Shown here one piece after another: positions 1-10,747 of a stretch of 64,000 nt of DNA. Position 1 is the stretch's first letter. Each line of letters opens with the position of its first letter. The stretch is from Gigantopelta aegis (lineage: Eukaryota; Mollusca; Gastropoda; Neomphalida; Peltospiridae), in contig NC_054713.1 of assembly GCF_016097555.1 (NCBI RefSeq), positions 13,471,473-13,535,472 on the forward strand. Reading direction: 5' to 3'. A program made the position numbers and the translations under genes. The notes beneath the pieces were generated by a model. It saw only the letters and a program-made list of their open reading frames with translations, did no database searches and was not told the DNA's origin.

Positions 1-4
1 GGCT

Positions 5-105
5 AGCACATACATGTACCACGGCCATTGATATACTAGTTGTGGTGCACTGGAACGAGGAATAGCCCGATGGGGATCATCGGCTATTGGATTTCATACA
101 TTTGG
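5..105 (-). repeat. SINE fragment, reverse orientation
   Basis: This is a partial copy of the tRNA-derived SINE that recurs across the window. It keeps the conserved central block (the complement of GCACCACGACTGGTATATC next to GCCGTGGTATGTGC) and then jumps to the CATCGGCTATTGGAT tail. The tRNA-like head is missing. Confidence 0.7.
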
Positions 106-255
106 TTTATCTATATATACACGGTATTTATAATACAAGTTAACAAAACAGGAATATTTTGTTCTAGGGCCTAACGAATACAAGGTTTCTGTTTATTTTC
201 ATTTTGGTCATTTGCGTTTAGTATATTTATTTTTATTCTAGCAGTATATAGATAA

Positions 256-340
256 TATCAGGTTACTACGTTTTCATATCGTGGTTATTATTATCGAACC
301 GAACCAAATAGCCACGATATCAAACCGTAGTAACATGATA
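256..340. repeat. Foldback hairpin (decayed MITE)
   Basis: The left arm ATATCAGGTTACTACG pairs with the right arm CGTAGTAACATGATAT. The pairing runs inward through ATATCGTGG/CCACGATAT with a few mismatches, leaving a loop of roughly a dozen bases. It looks like a short non-autonomous DNA transposon remnant. No target duplication is evident. Confidence 0.5.
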
Positions 341-407
341 TTTTTATCATGAAAAAACCCTTTCGAGTTATATTTTTGTAATATATAGTTTAGTCAAATG
401 AATGGAA

Positions 408-456
408 TGATGATTAACCACATCCCAGCACGAAAAATACATCGGCTATTGTGTTA
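408..456 (-). repeat. SINE 3' tail remnant
   Basis: CATCCCAGCACGAAAAATAC followed by ATCGGCTATTG is the reverse-oriented tail block also present at 5917-6003 and 21645-21722. Only about 50 bases survive. Confidence 0.55.
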
Positions 457-1144
457 TTTCCGTCAAAATCGGTATAGAATCAATTAGTTTTATCGTGTAG
501 AAAGTAACCCCCGGAAGTCGGACAATAGCAGATGCCCGAAAGCATCTTGGGAATGGCATAGCCAGCCTAAAAGTTATGCGTTTCCACATTTTAAATAAAA
601 TACTTTGATTTTATCATTCAAAGTATGTATTGTCGCATTGCAATTTGTGTGTGCCCTGAAGAAGGTCTACATCACTGGCTGCTAATGACTGTAATGTCAG
701 ACGCTGTTCCCAATGTAAACATTCTTTGCAGGAAGCTACTTGCTTTTCTTTTGTTTAAAAATGTTTAATTTAAAAGGCTGGCTAGTTCCGAATGGGAGCG
801 AATAATGGCGAATTGAACAATAAGAGGTAATTTGATGTTACAGAAAGTGTAACTGTTATATTTATGTATGCAGTTCAACAATTATTGCTGTAACTGGATG
901 TTTGAAAAATGAGAAAACGATCTACCTAAAAATTCATTTCCTTCAAATTATCAGGCAGGGGTTATGAGGTCAATAGAAAGCATGGCTGTTGAAAACGACA
1001 TGAAGTGATAAAGTTTATTCTATCTGTCCCTAGAATTTCCCACGTACTCTGAGTGTAAGAGAGCCAGGCGGATTTTAGAAGGTTAGGACGCTCTCGTTTA
1101 TTCATTTCAACTTATTTTCGTTCTTATATCCAATTAAAGTTCAA
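457..1144. other. Intergenic, nothing recognised
   Basis: AT-rich single-copy-looking DNA without a supported ORF, a clear exon with splice sites, or a repeat that I recognise elsewhere in the window. Confidence 0.5.
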
Positions 1145-1355
1145 GCACCCTGTCTGGGCGCTCACCTCAGCTATCTGGGCTGTCTGCCGAGGACAGCGGG
1201 TTAGTTGTTAGTTGTTAGTAAGAGAGAAGAGGGTGTGGTGGCCTTACATCTACCCATTGAGCCCTTGGGAACTCGCTCTGGGTTGGAGCTGGTACCGGGC
1301 TGCGAACCCTGTACCTACCAGCCTGTAGTCCGATGTCTTAACAACGGCAACTCCC
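1145..1355 (-). repeat. tRNA-derived SINE, second family
   Basis: On the minus strand the head reads like a tRNA: an A-box-like GTTAAGACATCGG, then a B-box-like GGTTCGCAGCC. A body with TTAGTTGTTAGTTGTTAGT and the block GCGAGTTCCCAAGGG (complement) follows. This family differs from the SINE with the GTTTAACGACACC tail. The copy looks nearly full length. Confidence 0.65.
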
Positions 1356-1951
1356 GATAATGATGTACACGCAAATAATAACGTTTCAGTAACTGTTAAT
1401 ATAAACATTTTAAAATCTTAGTGTTGGTACTGTTATTTTCGAAGTAAAGGTATTTACAATGCGATTTGTTCAAGATGTTTAATTGGACAAGTGTCCATTA
1501 CTTTCAGATATTACTGAAAGGTAATGGACAGAATTTCAATGGTTTCGCGATGCATATATTTTAATGATAGGTGACAGTATTCATACATACACGCAGATAA
1601 TAAGTAAGGTGCATCTTTCTGGAAAGTGGCAGTCCTCGTACGGGCGAGACACCGGACTGCTATACGTGTAATAGGCAGTCAAGATATTGTTAAAACAGGC
1701 CTGTAGCAGGGTTAACATTATTGGGGGTTGGGGGAGGCAATTGAATGAGCGCTGAAGGCGCGACTTATTTGGCGAGTCCGGGGAAAGTTTTGAAGTATAC
1801 GGTCTCTGAAATAGCATTCCCTGCCTTCTGATAGTATTTTCCAGCAAGTTTATATGGTCGAGATTTACAGGTTATCAAACCAAAAGGGCCACAATTATTG
1901 GGGGGGGGGGGGGGGGGGGGGAGAGCAGGTAATATTGTCATTATTCTAAGA
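1356..1951. other. Intergenic with a long G run
   Basis: No gene is supported. The short minus-strand ORF over 1581-1847 has no recognisable domain. A G homopolymer of about 22 bases sits at 1901-1921. Confidence 0.5.
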
Positions 1952-2060
1952 GAGGAAACCCGCTACATTTGTTGGGGTTTTTTCATTAGTAGCAAGAGAT
2001 CTTTTATATGTACCATACTGCAGATACGATAGCACACACCACGGCCTTTGATATGTCATG
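1952..2060 (-). repeat. SINE fragment, reverse orientation
   Basis: It contains the reverse-oriented core AGCAAGAGATCTTTTATATG and ACCACGGCCTTTGATATG but lacks both the tRNA-like head and the tail. Confidence 0.65.
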
Positions 2061-2515
2061 CTAACAATGCTATATGTACATATATCACTGGGAAATGTGA
2101 TTGATTTCATTGAACTTTGCTATTTAGAAAATTAAACAATTGTTCACAACAATGTGACAAAAACGTTTTTATGGAGCTAACTTCGGACATAATGTTTTCT
2201 GTGAATGCTATTTCATAACGTCTGGTTTATTCCTCATACCTAATTTAAATTTTGATATCTCCTGAAATTGATGAACATCTTTACATCAATTCTGCAGTGA
2301 ATCCTAGTGTGCGCATAGGGTAGCATAGGGCATGTCCTCTGCCAGTGCGATTAAACGTTAAGAGAGGTGACCATTTTAATATCATACCATGTCTCCAGGT
2401 TAGGGTGCGGCTGATATACAGATCAGACGGTATAAACCCTGATAGTCGTGGGACAAGGTAGCCGGGATATGGTTACAGGTGAGAGTAATGCTAAACATTG
2501 GCTGGAAATTCTTCG
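2061..2515. other. Intergenic, nothing recognised
   Basis: No ORF, RNA gene or repeat is supported between the two SINE fragments. Confidence 0.45.
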
Positions 2516-2718
2516 TAGAAAAGCCGCTACATTTTCCCATTTATCTTTTATAAGCAGCATGCCCCAACAAAATAACAGCATACACCACGGCCTTTGATAC
2601 ACTACTCGTGGTGCACAGGCTACAAAGAGAAAAACCCCAATTGGCCCACTGATGGGGATCGATCCCAGACCGACCGAGCATGAAGCGAGTGCTTTGCCAT
2701 TGGGCTACGTCCTAATCC
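2516..2718 (-). repeat. SINE copy with tRNA-like head, reverse orientation
   Basis: The minus strand reads GGACGTAGCCCAATGGCAAA (A-box region), then GGGATCGATCCC (B box), then the conserved core ending at GCCGTGGTGTATGC. The 3' tail is eroded. Confidence 0.75.
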
Positions 2719-2799
2719 AGTGCCTACTAAGAGTCACAGGAAAGCACACAGAGAAACATCACGTGAAGTGACCTAGTTTATATCAGGTATTTGTTTGGC

Positions 2800-3076
2800 T
2801 TTGTTTAACGACACCACTAGAGCACATTGATTAATTAATCATCGGCTGTTGGATGTTAAAACATTTGATGATTCTGACACGTAGTCATCAGAGGAAATCC
2901 GCAACATTTTAACTAATGCAGCGAGGGATCTTTTATATCCACTTTCTCAGACAGGAAAGTGCCTACCACGGCCTTTGACCAGTTGTGATGCACTGGAGAA
3001 AACCAATCAGTTGAATGGATCCACTGAGGTGGTTCGATCCCACGAACACTCAATCAACTGAGCTAAATCCCGCCCC
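2800..3076 (-). repeat. Full-length SINE, reverse orientation
   Basis: A complete copy from tail (TTGTTTAACGACACCACTAG) to head (minus strand GGGGCGGGATTTAGCTCAGT). It includes the conserved central domain with AGGGATCTTTTATATCCAC. The head resembles a tRNA with a box-A-like TTTAGCTCAGTTG and a B-box-like GGATCGAACC. Confidence 0.85.
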
Positions 3077-3400
3077 TGCAAGAGATTATGTGCTGCAAAG
3101 TGTATTTCCAGTGAGATAACTGGACGATTTGAAATCGTTGATTTGAGTTCTTGCATATGTTTTGCTGCACAATACTATTTTCATTTATTTTTCTACGTAA
3201 ATATTGTTTCGCGGTTGTGTAATGTTGACAACACTCCCTTCCAAATTTCCATCTACTTCAGCTAAATCATGCATGTAAATTGGAGACAGAAGGAAGCCAT
3301 GCTTTTTTTCTTTTAACAAAATATATATTGGTAAATCTCCGATTTGTTAAATGTTTATGACAAAAAATATCGTAAATAAAAAATAATAAAAAAAGTGTGT

Positions 3401-3647
3401 TTTGTTTAACGACACCTCTAGAGCACATTGATTCTTAATCACTGGCTATTGGATGTCAAACATTTGATAATTCTGACTCGTAGTCAATAGGGGAAACACG
3501 TGACATTTTCTTAATGCAGCAAGGGATCTTTTAGATGCACTTTCCCACAGACAGGAAAGCACATACCACGGCCTCTGTCCAGTTGTGGTGCACGGCGGCG
3601 CAAACACCTCAATCAAGCGCTCAACCGATTGAGCTAAATCCCGCCCC
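3401..3647 (-). repeat. Nearly full-length SINE, reverse orientation
   Basis: Same family as 2800-3076: tail TTTGTTTAACGACACCTCTA, core GCACATACCACGGCC, and head ending in the complement of GGGGCGGGATTTAGCTC. About 30 bases around the B box are missing. Confidence 0.85.
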
Positions 3648-3969
3648 ATATCGTAAATATGTTTATAGTAAAGAATAGTATAGTATAACAGAGGAATAAA
3701 ACCATGAATTAATGAAAAGTAGCTCTAGCAGTACCCAACTGCCAATCAGATCTTATTTTTAATTAAGCTATCCAAGCAGCATTCCAAAAGCAATCTCCTC
3801 ACTAGAATTAACGAAAACAATACTGTCAACAACAAAAACAACAACAAACATAGCTGACAACCATGACAATATTAAATAGAAATGGAAAATCTTGAGTATA
3901 TCAATAAGCTGCATGTGTATACTTTTATATAAATAATCTATCACAAAGATGATCTTATCACATGTATAC

Positions 3970-4068
3970 ACGCATGCACGCACACACACACATATACACA
4001 CTGACACAAAGAGAGAGAGAGAGATAGTTAGAGAGACAGACAGACAGCCAGACAGAGATAGAGAGTGA
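3970..4068. repeat. CA and GA microsatellites
   Basis: Imperfect (CA)n is followed by (GA)n and GACA-type repeats. ORFs over it are low-complexity artefacts. The flanks (3648-3969 and 4069-4570) hold nothing I recognise. Confidence 0.8.
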
Positions 4069-4570
4069 AACACACCAATAATTAACAATAATCAACAATT
4101 CAATATTGTAAAGATATCTTCTTTAATCACACATTAAAATTAGTATGTATCATAGTTTATAGACGGGTGTTACAAGTTATAATAACGACAAATGTGAATT
4201 TACTTGGAGAGCAATAAATCTGGTTGACGGAGTTTTAAAGAAATCATCCTGAAGTATAGTGCGTTACTGTGCGTTGTTAGTCCTATGCCGTAGCACCTGA
4301 AAAAAAGCAGCAGTTTCTAAATAGAAATGAACAAAAATGTGAAACCAAGGTGACCTTCACTATTAGACCGAAAGCCAAACTCTAAACCTAAATTTACGTT
4401 AATAACGTCCTTCTTTTTCATTACTTTGAAATCAGTTTTAGTCGTGGTCATATGATTTTCGTGTATTTCGTAGACTAACACATTGAACAAAGTTAAGAAC
4501 ACAACGAATATACAGTACGTTTGTACACACAATACGAATTTATGATACTACATTTTCGACCCACGAATTA

Positions 4571-4648
4571 AAGTACCCAACGAAATGTGCATTTTAGCAA
4601 CACCGCGAACATATAAGCCCACGGAAATAAACGATTTCACAATATACC
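4571..4648. repeat. Direct repeat, copy 1
   Basis: CCCAACGAAATGTGCATTTT through ACGGAAATAAACGATTTCAC recurs with a few changes at 5325-5400. It is an unclassified dispersed repeat, and its second copy abuts the assembly gap. Confidence 0.6.
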
Positions 4649-5324
4649 GGTTTAGGGTATATTTTCCACGTTTCTGACGTATGACATCGTGTCACCTTTT
4701 GGGCATTTGGGGATTTTAAGTATAACTTCAAACTTGTTTTAATGTTCTTTATGCAATCAGGTTTTTGCATTATAATATGGCCATCACAGATGTGACCATT
4801 AAAAAAAAAAAGGTTGTGCCGGTTGACGGCTGCCTTTTGCATAGAACTTTATAGTAAACTATGCATTCGATGATTCAAACCGTTTGTTTGTAATTATGAA
4901 TGATTCAAGATCTGCTGGTAAATGGAATTATTTAATTGTAATTTATATAGGCATATAGCTGAAAGTTTAAACTATGTTTCAAAGGGAAATGTGTTTTAAA
5001 AATTGGCGAGAACCGCCATTATTGCAATTTTCACATAACATCTATGACTGATCAGGATATTGTTGTGCTAGGAGGTTATGTTAGACGGGGAATGGATACA
5101 TCGCTATGTTATTTAGTGTGTATTTCAGATTTTACATAAAAAATCCAGGTGACGTTCCCGGTAACCATGTGCTATAAATAGTAGCGTTGAATACGGCAGT
5201 TCCGGCAGTTGAGTTGAATACGGAAAAGTGTATTTCATTTTTTGTATTCAGGACAGTATTTATATAGTAAGATTAATGGGTATGTAATAAATTCAACCAA
5301 TTCAAGAACACAACGAAATTATTA

Positions 5325-5400
5325 GTACTCAACGAAATGTGTATTTTAGCAACACAACGAACATATAAGCCCACGGAAATAAACGATTTTATGACATACC
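5325..5400. repeat. Direct repeat, copy 2
   Basis: Second copy of the block at 4571-4648, about 37 bases before the gap. The interval between the copies (4649-5324) has no supported gene. Confidence 0.6.
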
Positions 5401-5437
5401 TATTCGATCTTACTACAGTGATAAAGACATTTCGAAA

Positions 5438-5637
5438 NNNNNNNNNNNNNNNNNNNNNNNNNNNNNNNNNNNNNNNNNNNNNNNNNNNNNNNNNNNNNNN
5501 NNNNNNNNNNNNNNNNNNNNNNNNNNNNNNNNNNNNNNNNNNNNNNNNNNNNNNNNNNNNNNNNNNNNNNNNNNNNNNNNNNNNNNNNNNNNNNNNNNNN
5601 NNNNNNNNNNNNNNNNNNNNNNNNNNNNNNNNNNNNN
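5438..5637. other. Assembly gap of 200 N
   Basis: Exactly 200 N, the size commonly used as a placeholder, so the real distance is unknown. ORFs translated across it are meaningless. Confidence 0.98.
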
Positions 5638-5916
5638 ATAAACTGAAGACTCGTTTATCAGCTACAACATTCACCCGTATCTGCTATGACGTACCCCGCG
5701 CGTGCTGTAACCTCACCGTGGTGCAGGGGTGTAGCATTCTCTTTGAGAATGGCCAATACAGCACAAATCCCCTTGGGGGGTTTTCCGAGATATAATTGAA
5801 ATTTTTAGTAAAAGTCAGTATCTATCTGTGATATTTGTATTTTTGCACAGTTCTTTACACGGTTTTTATTTAAATTTTGAATTTTTATATTGATGTTGAT
5901 CATCACTTTATTTGTT

Positions 5917-6003
5917 TGCATTACCATAGTTTGACACCCAGTAGCCGATGTATTTTTCGTGCTGGGGTGTCGTTAAACATTCATTCATTCATTCATTCAT
6001 TTA
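5917..6003 (+). repeat. SINE 3' tail with (ATTC)n end
   Basis: TTTGACACCCAGTAGCCGAT, then TTTTTCGTGCTGGGGTGTCG, then an (ATTC)n run. This is the forward version of the tail seen at 408-456 and 21645-21722. Confidence 0.65.
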
Positions 6004-6570
6004 CTAACTACCCAGGAGTAACGTGGTATTTTGACCTTGGTAACATTTCTAGGGTAAAGGTAATTTTTCTACGGCAAAAAGATCAATATTTTACGATGGT
6101 CAAAATATCACGTGACACTAGCTAACAACCCGTCATGGTATTAAAGACATTATGAGGTGAACCATATATAGAGACATAAAGGATTGTAAAATGTTTCCCC
6201 CCCCCCCCCCCTCCCACTGTTTATATACATACTAGTACATATACAGTATCGGGAACATTGATAGATCAGCCGTTTGGTTGCCAAGATAGCCATAATATTC
6301 CATGTTATATCGGGTATACATAGCCTGAATCACGAACTGAAACTCAAGAGCCCTAGTGGCAGATGCAAGATATGTAAAATGTAAGTTGGTTATTTGAAAG
6401 AAACTGATAATCAGACAAACTATCACACTCATTCAAATTTTCACTCCTGTGAAGTTTATTTATATAACCCATCATCTTGTTCAGACACACATAGCATACA
6501 CAAAATGTCATAATATTTATTGTCATAATATAAGACATACTTCATGTGCAAGATTGCTTTAGCAAAGTAT
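6004..6570. other. Intergenic or 3' flank of the minus-strand gene
   Basis: No repeat or RNA is recognised apart from a C run at about 6197-6212. It lies downstream of the stop at 6571 and could hold that gene's 3' UTR, but I see no clear poly(A) signal close to the stop. Confidence 0.4.
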
Positions 6571-6903
6571 CTACAGGTTTCGCAATATATCTGACCTGAG
6601 GAACAGGTACAGTTCACGTATGCTTTCCGAATCCGAATAGTTTGAGAGTGCAATGCCATGTTCTTCCATTATGCAAAGACACAAGTCATTTATCAATTCA
6701 CAACATGGTGCCCTACGTCTGATTGTGGCTTCTTCTTTGCATGCTTGGATATCACGTTGATCAACACTAATTGCATAATTCCTTGTCCCGTAGAAGGACG
6801 GCATCGTGTGCATGATCCAGGGCCGCCCACTGTTCAGCAAGCGTTGTCTGTAGGGACGTATGCGATGGCGGTTCCACGTTGATCTAATATCATCTAAGGT
6901 TGC
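6571..6903 (-). CDS. Terminal exon, integrase-core-family protein C-terminus
   Basis: On the minus strand a TTTTTCAG acceptor precedes an open 110-codon exon that ends in TAG. The product opens with ATLDDIRSTWNRHRIRP, continues with SGRPWIMHTMPSFYGTRNY and QRDIQACKEEA, and closes with ELYLFLRSDI. These blocks resemble the C-terminal part of a family of uncharacterised animal proteins that carry a DDE integrase catalytic core. In that family the segment follows the core directly. Here the core itself is not visible: only about 400 bases separate this exon from the upstream exon at 7311-7520. The gene may be a domesticated transposase-type gene, a degraded copy, or may have lost its core by deletion. 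The match rests on remembered family features, not on a search. Confidence 0.5.
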   Translation of the reverse strand, partial: ATLDDIRSTWNRHRIRPYRQRLLNSGRPWIMHTMPSFYGTRNYAISVDQRDIQACKEEATIRRRAPCCELINDLCLCIMEEHGIALSNYSDSESIRELYLFLRSDILRNL

Positions 6904-7310
6904 CTGAAAAATAAAATAAATGTAATTTATTACTTCATATAGTCCATGAGTCAGACCAAAATTTGGTACCATCCGAGGGCACCAAACAAAACTGTTTTTA
7001 TACACTCTAGGACGAAACAAAAATGAACTTTTCAATAGGGTAGCTTTACCTAGTTATCACACTTTTTAACATAAATCATTCAGGTGGTAGAAAAATCTGA
7101 GAAATCCGTATTTTAGTGTTTACTAAAGTACCGGTACTTATAAACCTTGTAGATCGGTCTCCACAATGTTCTTTGTGGTTTTTGCATCTGTCGTAAGTGT
7201 TGATCAAGGATTCGAGAGTTGCAATTTGGTATCCTTGAATATTTTGAAATATTCAAAATGGCGTCCAAGATGGCTGTCAAAACAGATCTGAAAACATCTC
7301 CAATACTTTA
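6904..7310. other. Putative intron, no integrase core seen
   Basis: This stretch lies between the two candidate exons. I find no open segment with DDE-like motifs in it. Confidence 0.4.
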
Positions 7311-7520
7311 TCAATAATGACGAAACCGTTGATGTTCATGATGGTGTTTAGGTATCAGAAGATTCATATTCAGTTGTTCCATCAAACTGTGCTTCCTGAT
7401 ACGTGTTTGGTCCGGGACGGATGGTTTTAAAAAATGTCTCAATGCTATAATATCCCCAGGTTTTGATAGATACTGTGTTAGTTGTTCATCATCCATTAGC
7501 CGTGCTACATCCTCGTCAAT
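7311..7520 (-). CDS. Exon 2, SAM-like domain second half
   Basis: A GTTTTTTCAG acceptor precedes IDEDVARLMDDEQLTQYL, then SKPGDIIALRHFLKPS and a basic, His-rich stretch. The pattern (acidic start, DDEQL, GDxxAL) fits the second half of a SAM-like helical domain of the kind that opens some integrase-core family proteins. It joins exon 1 in frame (phase 0) to give DKLKEDK-IDEDVARLMDDE, which reads like one domain. The exon 3' end is uncertain: the frame stays open only to 7311, and no strong donor stands out. Confidence 0.45.
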   Translation of the reverse strand: MDEDVARLMDDEQLTQYLSKPGDIIALRHFLKPSVPDQTRIRKHSLMEQLNMNLLIPKHHHEHQRFRHY

Positions 7521-7804
7521 CTGAAAAAACAAAAGCACCACCACCTAGAGAAAACTTTTTGTCTTTCATCATGTACTTCATGGTAACAAACTGCTAAATG
7601 AACTACTATTATTAGTATTGTTATTTATGTGTCAGTTACTAAAAAGTGTTTTACGAATAATGCTGAAATATTCCGTAAACATCTGTTTGTTTTTGTCATG
7701 CCATGTCCATGTATGCGTGTTGGCCATTGTGTTATTCCTGGTAAAATCCTGTTATACATTTACTGAATTCTTGTTTTTCAAGGTTACCTCTACACAAACT
7801 TAAG

Positions 7805-7841
<37 letters not shown>

Positions 7842-8365
7842 TATATACGCCTCAGCAAAATTTAAGCACCATCTATTTTTTCTAACATGTTGTATATATG
7901 TGTAGTTAAAGTATTTGTTTTACAATGAACGTTATCGTCTGGAACGTTGCAACATATCATAATGTTAAACATAACACCCCAAACATTACGTTTCATCCAT
8001 AATCATAAAAAAATGTCAAGGTGTAAAATCTTATTTAAATATTAAGTATGGAGCTTCATTCGAATCAACTGATCAGAACATTATCAAAATGTGTGGAAAT
8101 ATCAATTATGGTAGTAACTTTCACTATGTTCAGTTTAATCAGTATTTGGTGTATACACCCCTCCTGTGAACGACATTCTGTAAATTCCTCTCTTACTGGT
8201 CACAAGTCGTCTAGTTTGTAACATGGTGATCCCTTGACATTCATAATGGAGTTACTGTAAAGTTATTGTAATGCGTATTTCACAAGGTAAAGTATAACAT
8301 TCAATATTATTTTGTTATCTTTTTATAAATTGAATATATACTTTGGTGATGTTTACCTATGTGTA
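7521..8365. other. Intron of the minus-strand gene, with (AC)n
   Basis: Non-coding sequence between exons 2 and 1, with an (AC)17-like microsatellite at about 7806-7838. No further exon or repeat is recognised. Confidence 0.45.
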
Positions 8366-8386
8366 CACACACACACACACACACAA

Positions 8387-8470
<84 letters not shown>

Positions 8471-8492
8471 ACACACACACACACACACACAC
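8366..8492. repeat. Compound (CA)n(GA)n(CA)n microsatellite at a splice donor
   Basis: About 20 bases of CA are followed by about 80 of GA and about 25 of CA. On the minus strand the first GT of the repeat is the apparent splice donor of exon 1 (8493-8560), so the intron begins inside the microsatellite. The long Ser-Leu or Arg-Glu ORFs here are artefacts. Confidence 0.85.
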
Positions 8493-8560
8493 CTTATCCT
8501 CTTTCAGCTTATCGATTGTTCGGTCATCAATCCCTCGTTTGCGCAAGAAAGTGTCCATCC
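8493..8560 (-). CDS. Exon 1, start of SAM-like/integrase-family protein
   Basis: The minus strand has an acceptor-like TTTTTCAG, then G, then ATG and 22 codons, MDTFLRKRGIDDRTIDKLKE-DK, ending exactly at a GT. The charged helical pattern fits the first half of a SAM-like domain. The acceptor before the ATG implies a non-coding 5' exon upstream. It splices in phase 0 to the exon at 7311-7520. No promoter is evident. The combination of start, phase match and domain sense supports a real exon, but the downstream gene is incomplete. Confidence 0.5.
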
Positions 8561-8607
8561 TGAAAAAGAATAGAATAAAACTACCTAAAACACCAATATA
8601 TAAAAAA

Positions 8608-8905
8608 AGTTTGTTTTATTTAACGACGCCACTAGAGCACATTGAGTTTTTATCTTATCATCGGCTATTGGACGTCAAACATATGGTCATTCCAGGGCCG
8701 TAGCTAGCATTATAAAAACTTTTTTTTAGAGGAAACTCGCCGTCGCCACATAGGCCACTCTTTTACGACAGGCAGCAAGAGATCTTTTATTTGCGCTTCC
8801 CACAGGCAGGATAGCACAAACCATGGCCTTTGTTGAACCAGTTATGGATCACTGGTCGGTGCAAGTGGTTTGCACCTACCCATTGAGCCTTGCGGAGCAC
8901 TCATT
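8608..8905 (-). repeat. SINE, reverse orientation, diverged
   Basis: The tail TTTGTTTTATTTAACGACGC is followed by a core with AGCAAGAGATCTTTTATTTG and ACCATGGCCTTTGTTG, then a degraded head. The middle matches the SINE subfamily at 13257-13580 (AGTAGCC... block, complemented). Confidence 0.7.
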
Positions 8906-8987
8906 TCCTAACGAAATTCCATGACTGTTTCGAGGCATTTTCCATGACCTTTTCATTACAATGACACAGATTCCACATACTAGATGA

Positions 8988-9378
8988 TAAACATGTCACC
9001 TATATCGACTTCGATGAGATCGCATAGGGCAAAAAGCATGTGATTTTGTGCCGGCTGCCATTTTGACTTTTTATGGAATATTCTCCTAGAGGGGTGAAAG
9101 GATATGACTTAATCTAACAACGTCATAACAGGTTATGATATAAAAGCAAACGTGATGACGTCATATTGATTTTATTACTTTCTTTTTTTTAAATATTTTT
9201 TAATGATACCACTAGATATCATTGATTTTATATTAATTATGTCACATACTTAGGAGGCTTTCACCCCTCTTGAAGAGTATTCCATAAAATAAAAAAAATG
9301 GCAGACAATAGAAAACTGCATGTAGTTTGCCCTATGTTATCTCAGCGAAGTCGATACTGGCGACATCGTTACAGTCTC
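8988..9378. repeat. Foldback MITE, copy 1
   Basis: Terminal inverted repeats of about 110 bases: the left end CACCTATATCGACTTCGATG pairs with the right end GCGAAGTCGATACTGGCGAC. The inner part includes AGAGGGGTGAAAG facing CTTTCACCCCTCTTG. A second copy lies at 10748-11121 in the other orientation. No transposase is present, so it is non-autonomous. Confidence 0.7.
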
Positions 9379-9860
9379 ATAGATAAAGATAAAAACTTTA
9401 TTGCATATAAACATTCCACATACGGAAATGGTTGCAAAACATATGCATAAAAAAATTAATTTTTTTTTACTAAACAAGGACTAATTATGGGCAATACATG
9501 TATAATCGTGAACAAATTTGCATACCGCACCAGCACAGGCTGGATTTTGGTTTTGCATAATATATATAAATTTTTCTTGCATACTCATACTTTTAAACAG
9601 GTAATTATGGAAAGTTAGATATGCATATAATTTGACACGTTGACTATTATATTTCTTACATATTATGATATGATGGTATTCATCTTCAATTACATTGCAG
9701 TGGTCACATAAACGTTCTTCCACTGGCGTGAAGGGTTTTGTATGGCGAGCAGTCTCTATTTTTAATTTGTGGTCATTGAGACGTAATTTAGTAAAAGCTT
9801 TACGGTGTTCTGGATGTATACAGTGTAATAAATATGGCTCTACTTGAATATTGTGTTTAT
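9379..9860 (-). mobile_element. 5'-truncated LINE, ORF2 C-terminus and 3' UTR
   Basis: The minus strand encodes the cysteine-rich C-terminal end of a LINE reverse-transcriptase polyprotein: RHTKPFTPVEERLCDHCNVI, then EDEYHHIIICKKYNSQRVK. This is the CxxC...H...C arrangement typical of mollusc LINE ORF2 ends. After the stop comes an A-rich 3' UTR and an ATAAAGTTTTTATCTTTATC tail. Only the last 110 or so codons are present, which is usual for 5'-truncated insertions. Confidence 0.75.
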
Positions 9861-9892
9861 ATAAATGGTGGGAAATCTTGGTGGGTGTACTT

Positions 9893-10100
9893 CAAGTGAA
9901 ATTACGATAAGATATGTGGAATCTGTGTCACTGTAGTGGGTTTTTTACAACTTGTGTGTGGACAAAATTTGGGGGAAATGTAATGGCAATTAAAGGTAGG
10001 AGAGTACTTTTTCGTAGTTGTTAACATTTTGGTTCGGACAGTAAGGTCGACGATAATCACTCTTTGGACCCTTGTTTTGGCTTCGTACACAATACAAATT
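9893..10100 (-). repeat. Unclassified dispersed repeat, copy a
   Basis: It shares AAGTGAAATTACGATAAGAT, GGCAATTAAAGGTAGGAGAG and the GTCGACGATAATCACTC region with 10480-10665 (inverted) and 11122-11270. The family's coding potential and class are unknown. Confidence 0.55.
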
Positions 10101-10239
10101 TAACTGAATATTTTGTGCAGAATTATGTAAAATAAAAATAGCCGACCTGTAAACAGCGTTATTTGCTTGTTATAGAATTGTGACAGGGGTCAAGGTTAGT
10201 AGACCCGTTTTTATTTCAATGTGGCGAAGCATTGTAATA

Positions 10240-10670
10240 ATATAGCTAATTTTATATTTGAATGACTTAAGTATTCCAATGACGTCACTTTGAATCTCCT
10301 GTACAATAACCGTAAACCAAGTACATAACGTTTCCGTTTTCAGAACGCTGGAAAAATTCCAATGTAAAATTGCTATTGAATTAATTTTTTTTAATTTTGA
10401 AAATTACTAATGCACCTGAATCTGTTTGAAGAAAATTTTGTGATTTAAAAAGTGTACCTTTTACGAAATATGAACTTCAAGTGAAATTACGATAAGATAT
10501 GTTATATTTATTGTGTACGATGCCAAAACAAGGGTTGCGAAGAGTGACTGTCGTCGACCTTAGAAAACGGCCTACTATTGTCCAAACCAAATTGTTAACT
10601 ACAAAAAATTACTCTCCTATCTTTAATTGCCGTTAGATTTCCTCCAAAGTTTGTCCAGACACAAAATCGC
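10240..10670 (+). repeat. Unclassified dispersed repeat, copy b
   Basis: The first part matches 13860-14145 (AATGACGTCACTTTG, then GAACGCTGGAAAA, then AAAGTGTACC). The second part is the inverted partner of 9893-10100. It ends in a C run at about 10672-10684 and an A run at about 10698-10711. Confidence 0.55.
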
Positions 10671-10747
10671 ACCCCCCCCCCCCCACCACCACCACCAAAA
10701 AAAAAAAAAAACCACTACAAATATACAGATTGCACACATAATACTGC

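Noticed and set aside
5273-5795. ORFs spanning 5438-5637
   Set aside because: They run through the N gap.
7167-7200. Plus-strand MFFVVFASV followed by GTAAGT as a signal-peptide exon for gene A
   Set aside because: Only nine codons and the wrong phase (0 instead of 1) to join the EGF-like exon.
8307-8703. Long Arg-Glu, Ser-Leu and Thr-His ORFs
   Set aside because: Translations of the CA/GA microsatellite. Only the first 22 codons of the minus-strand frame look like a real exon.
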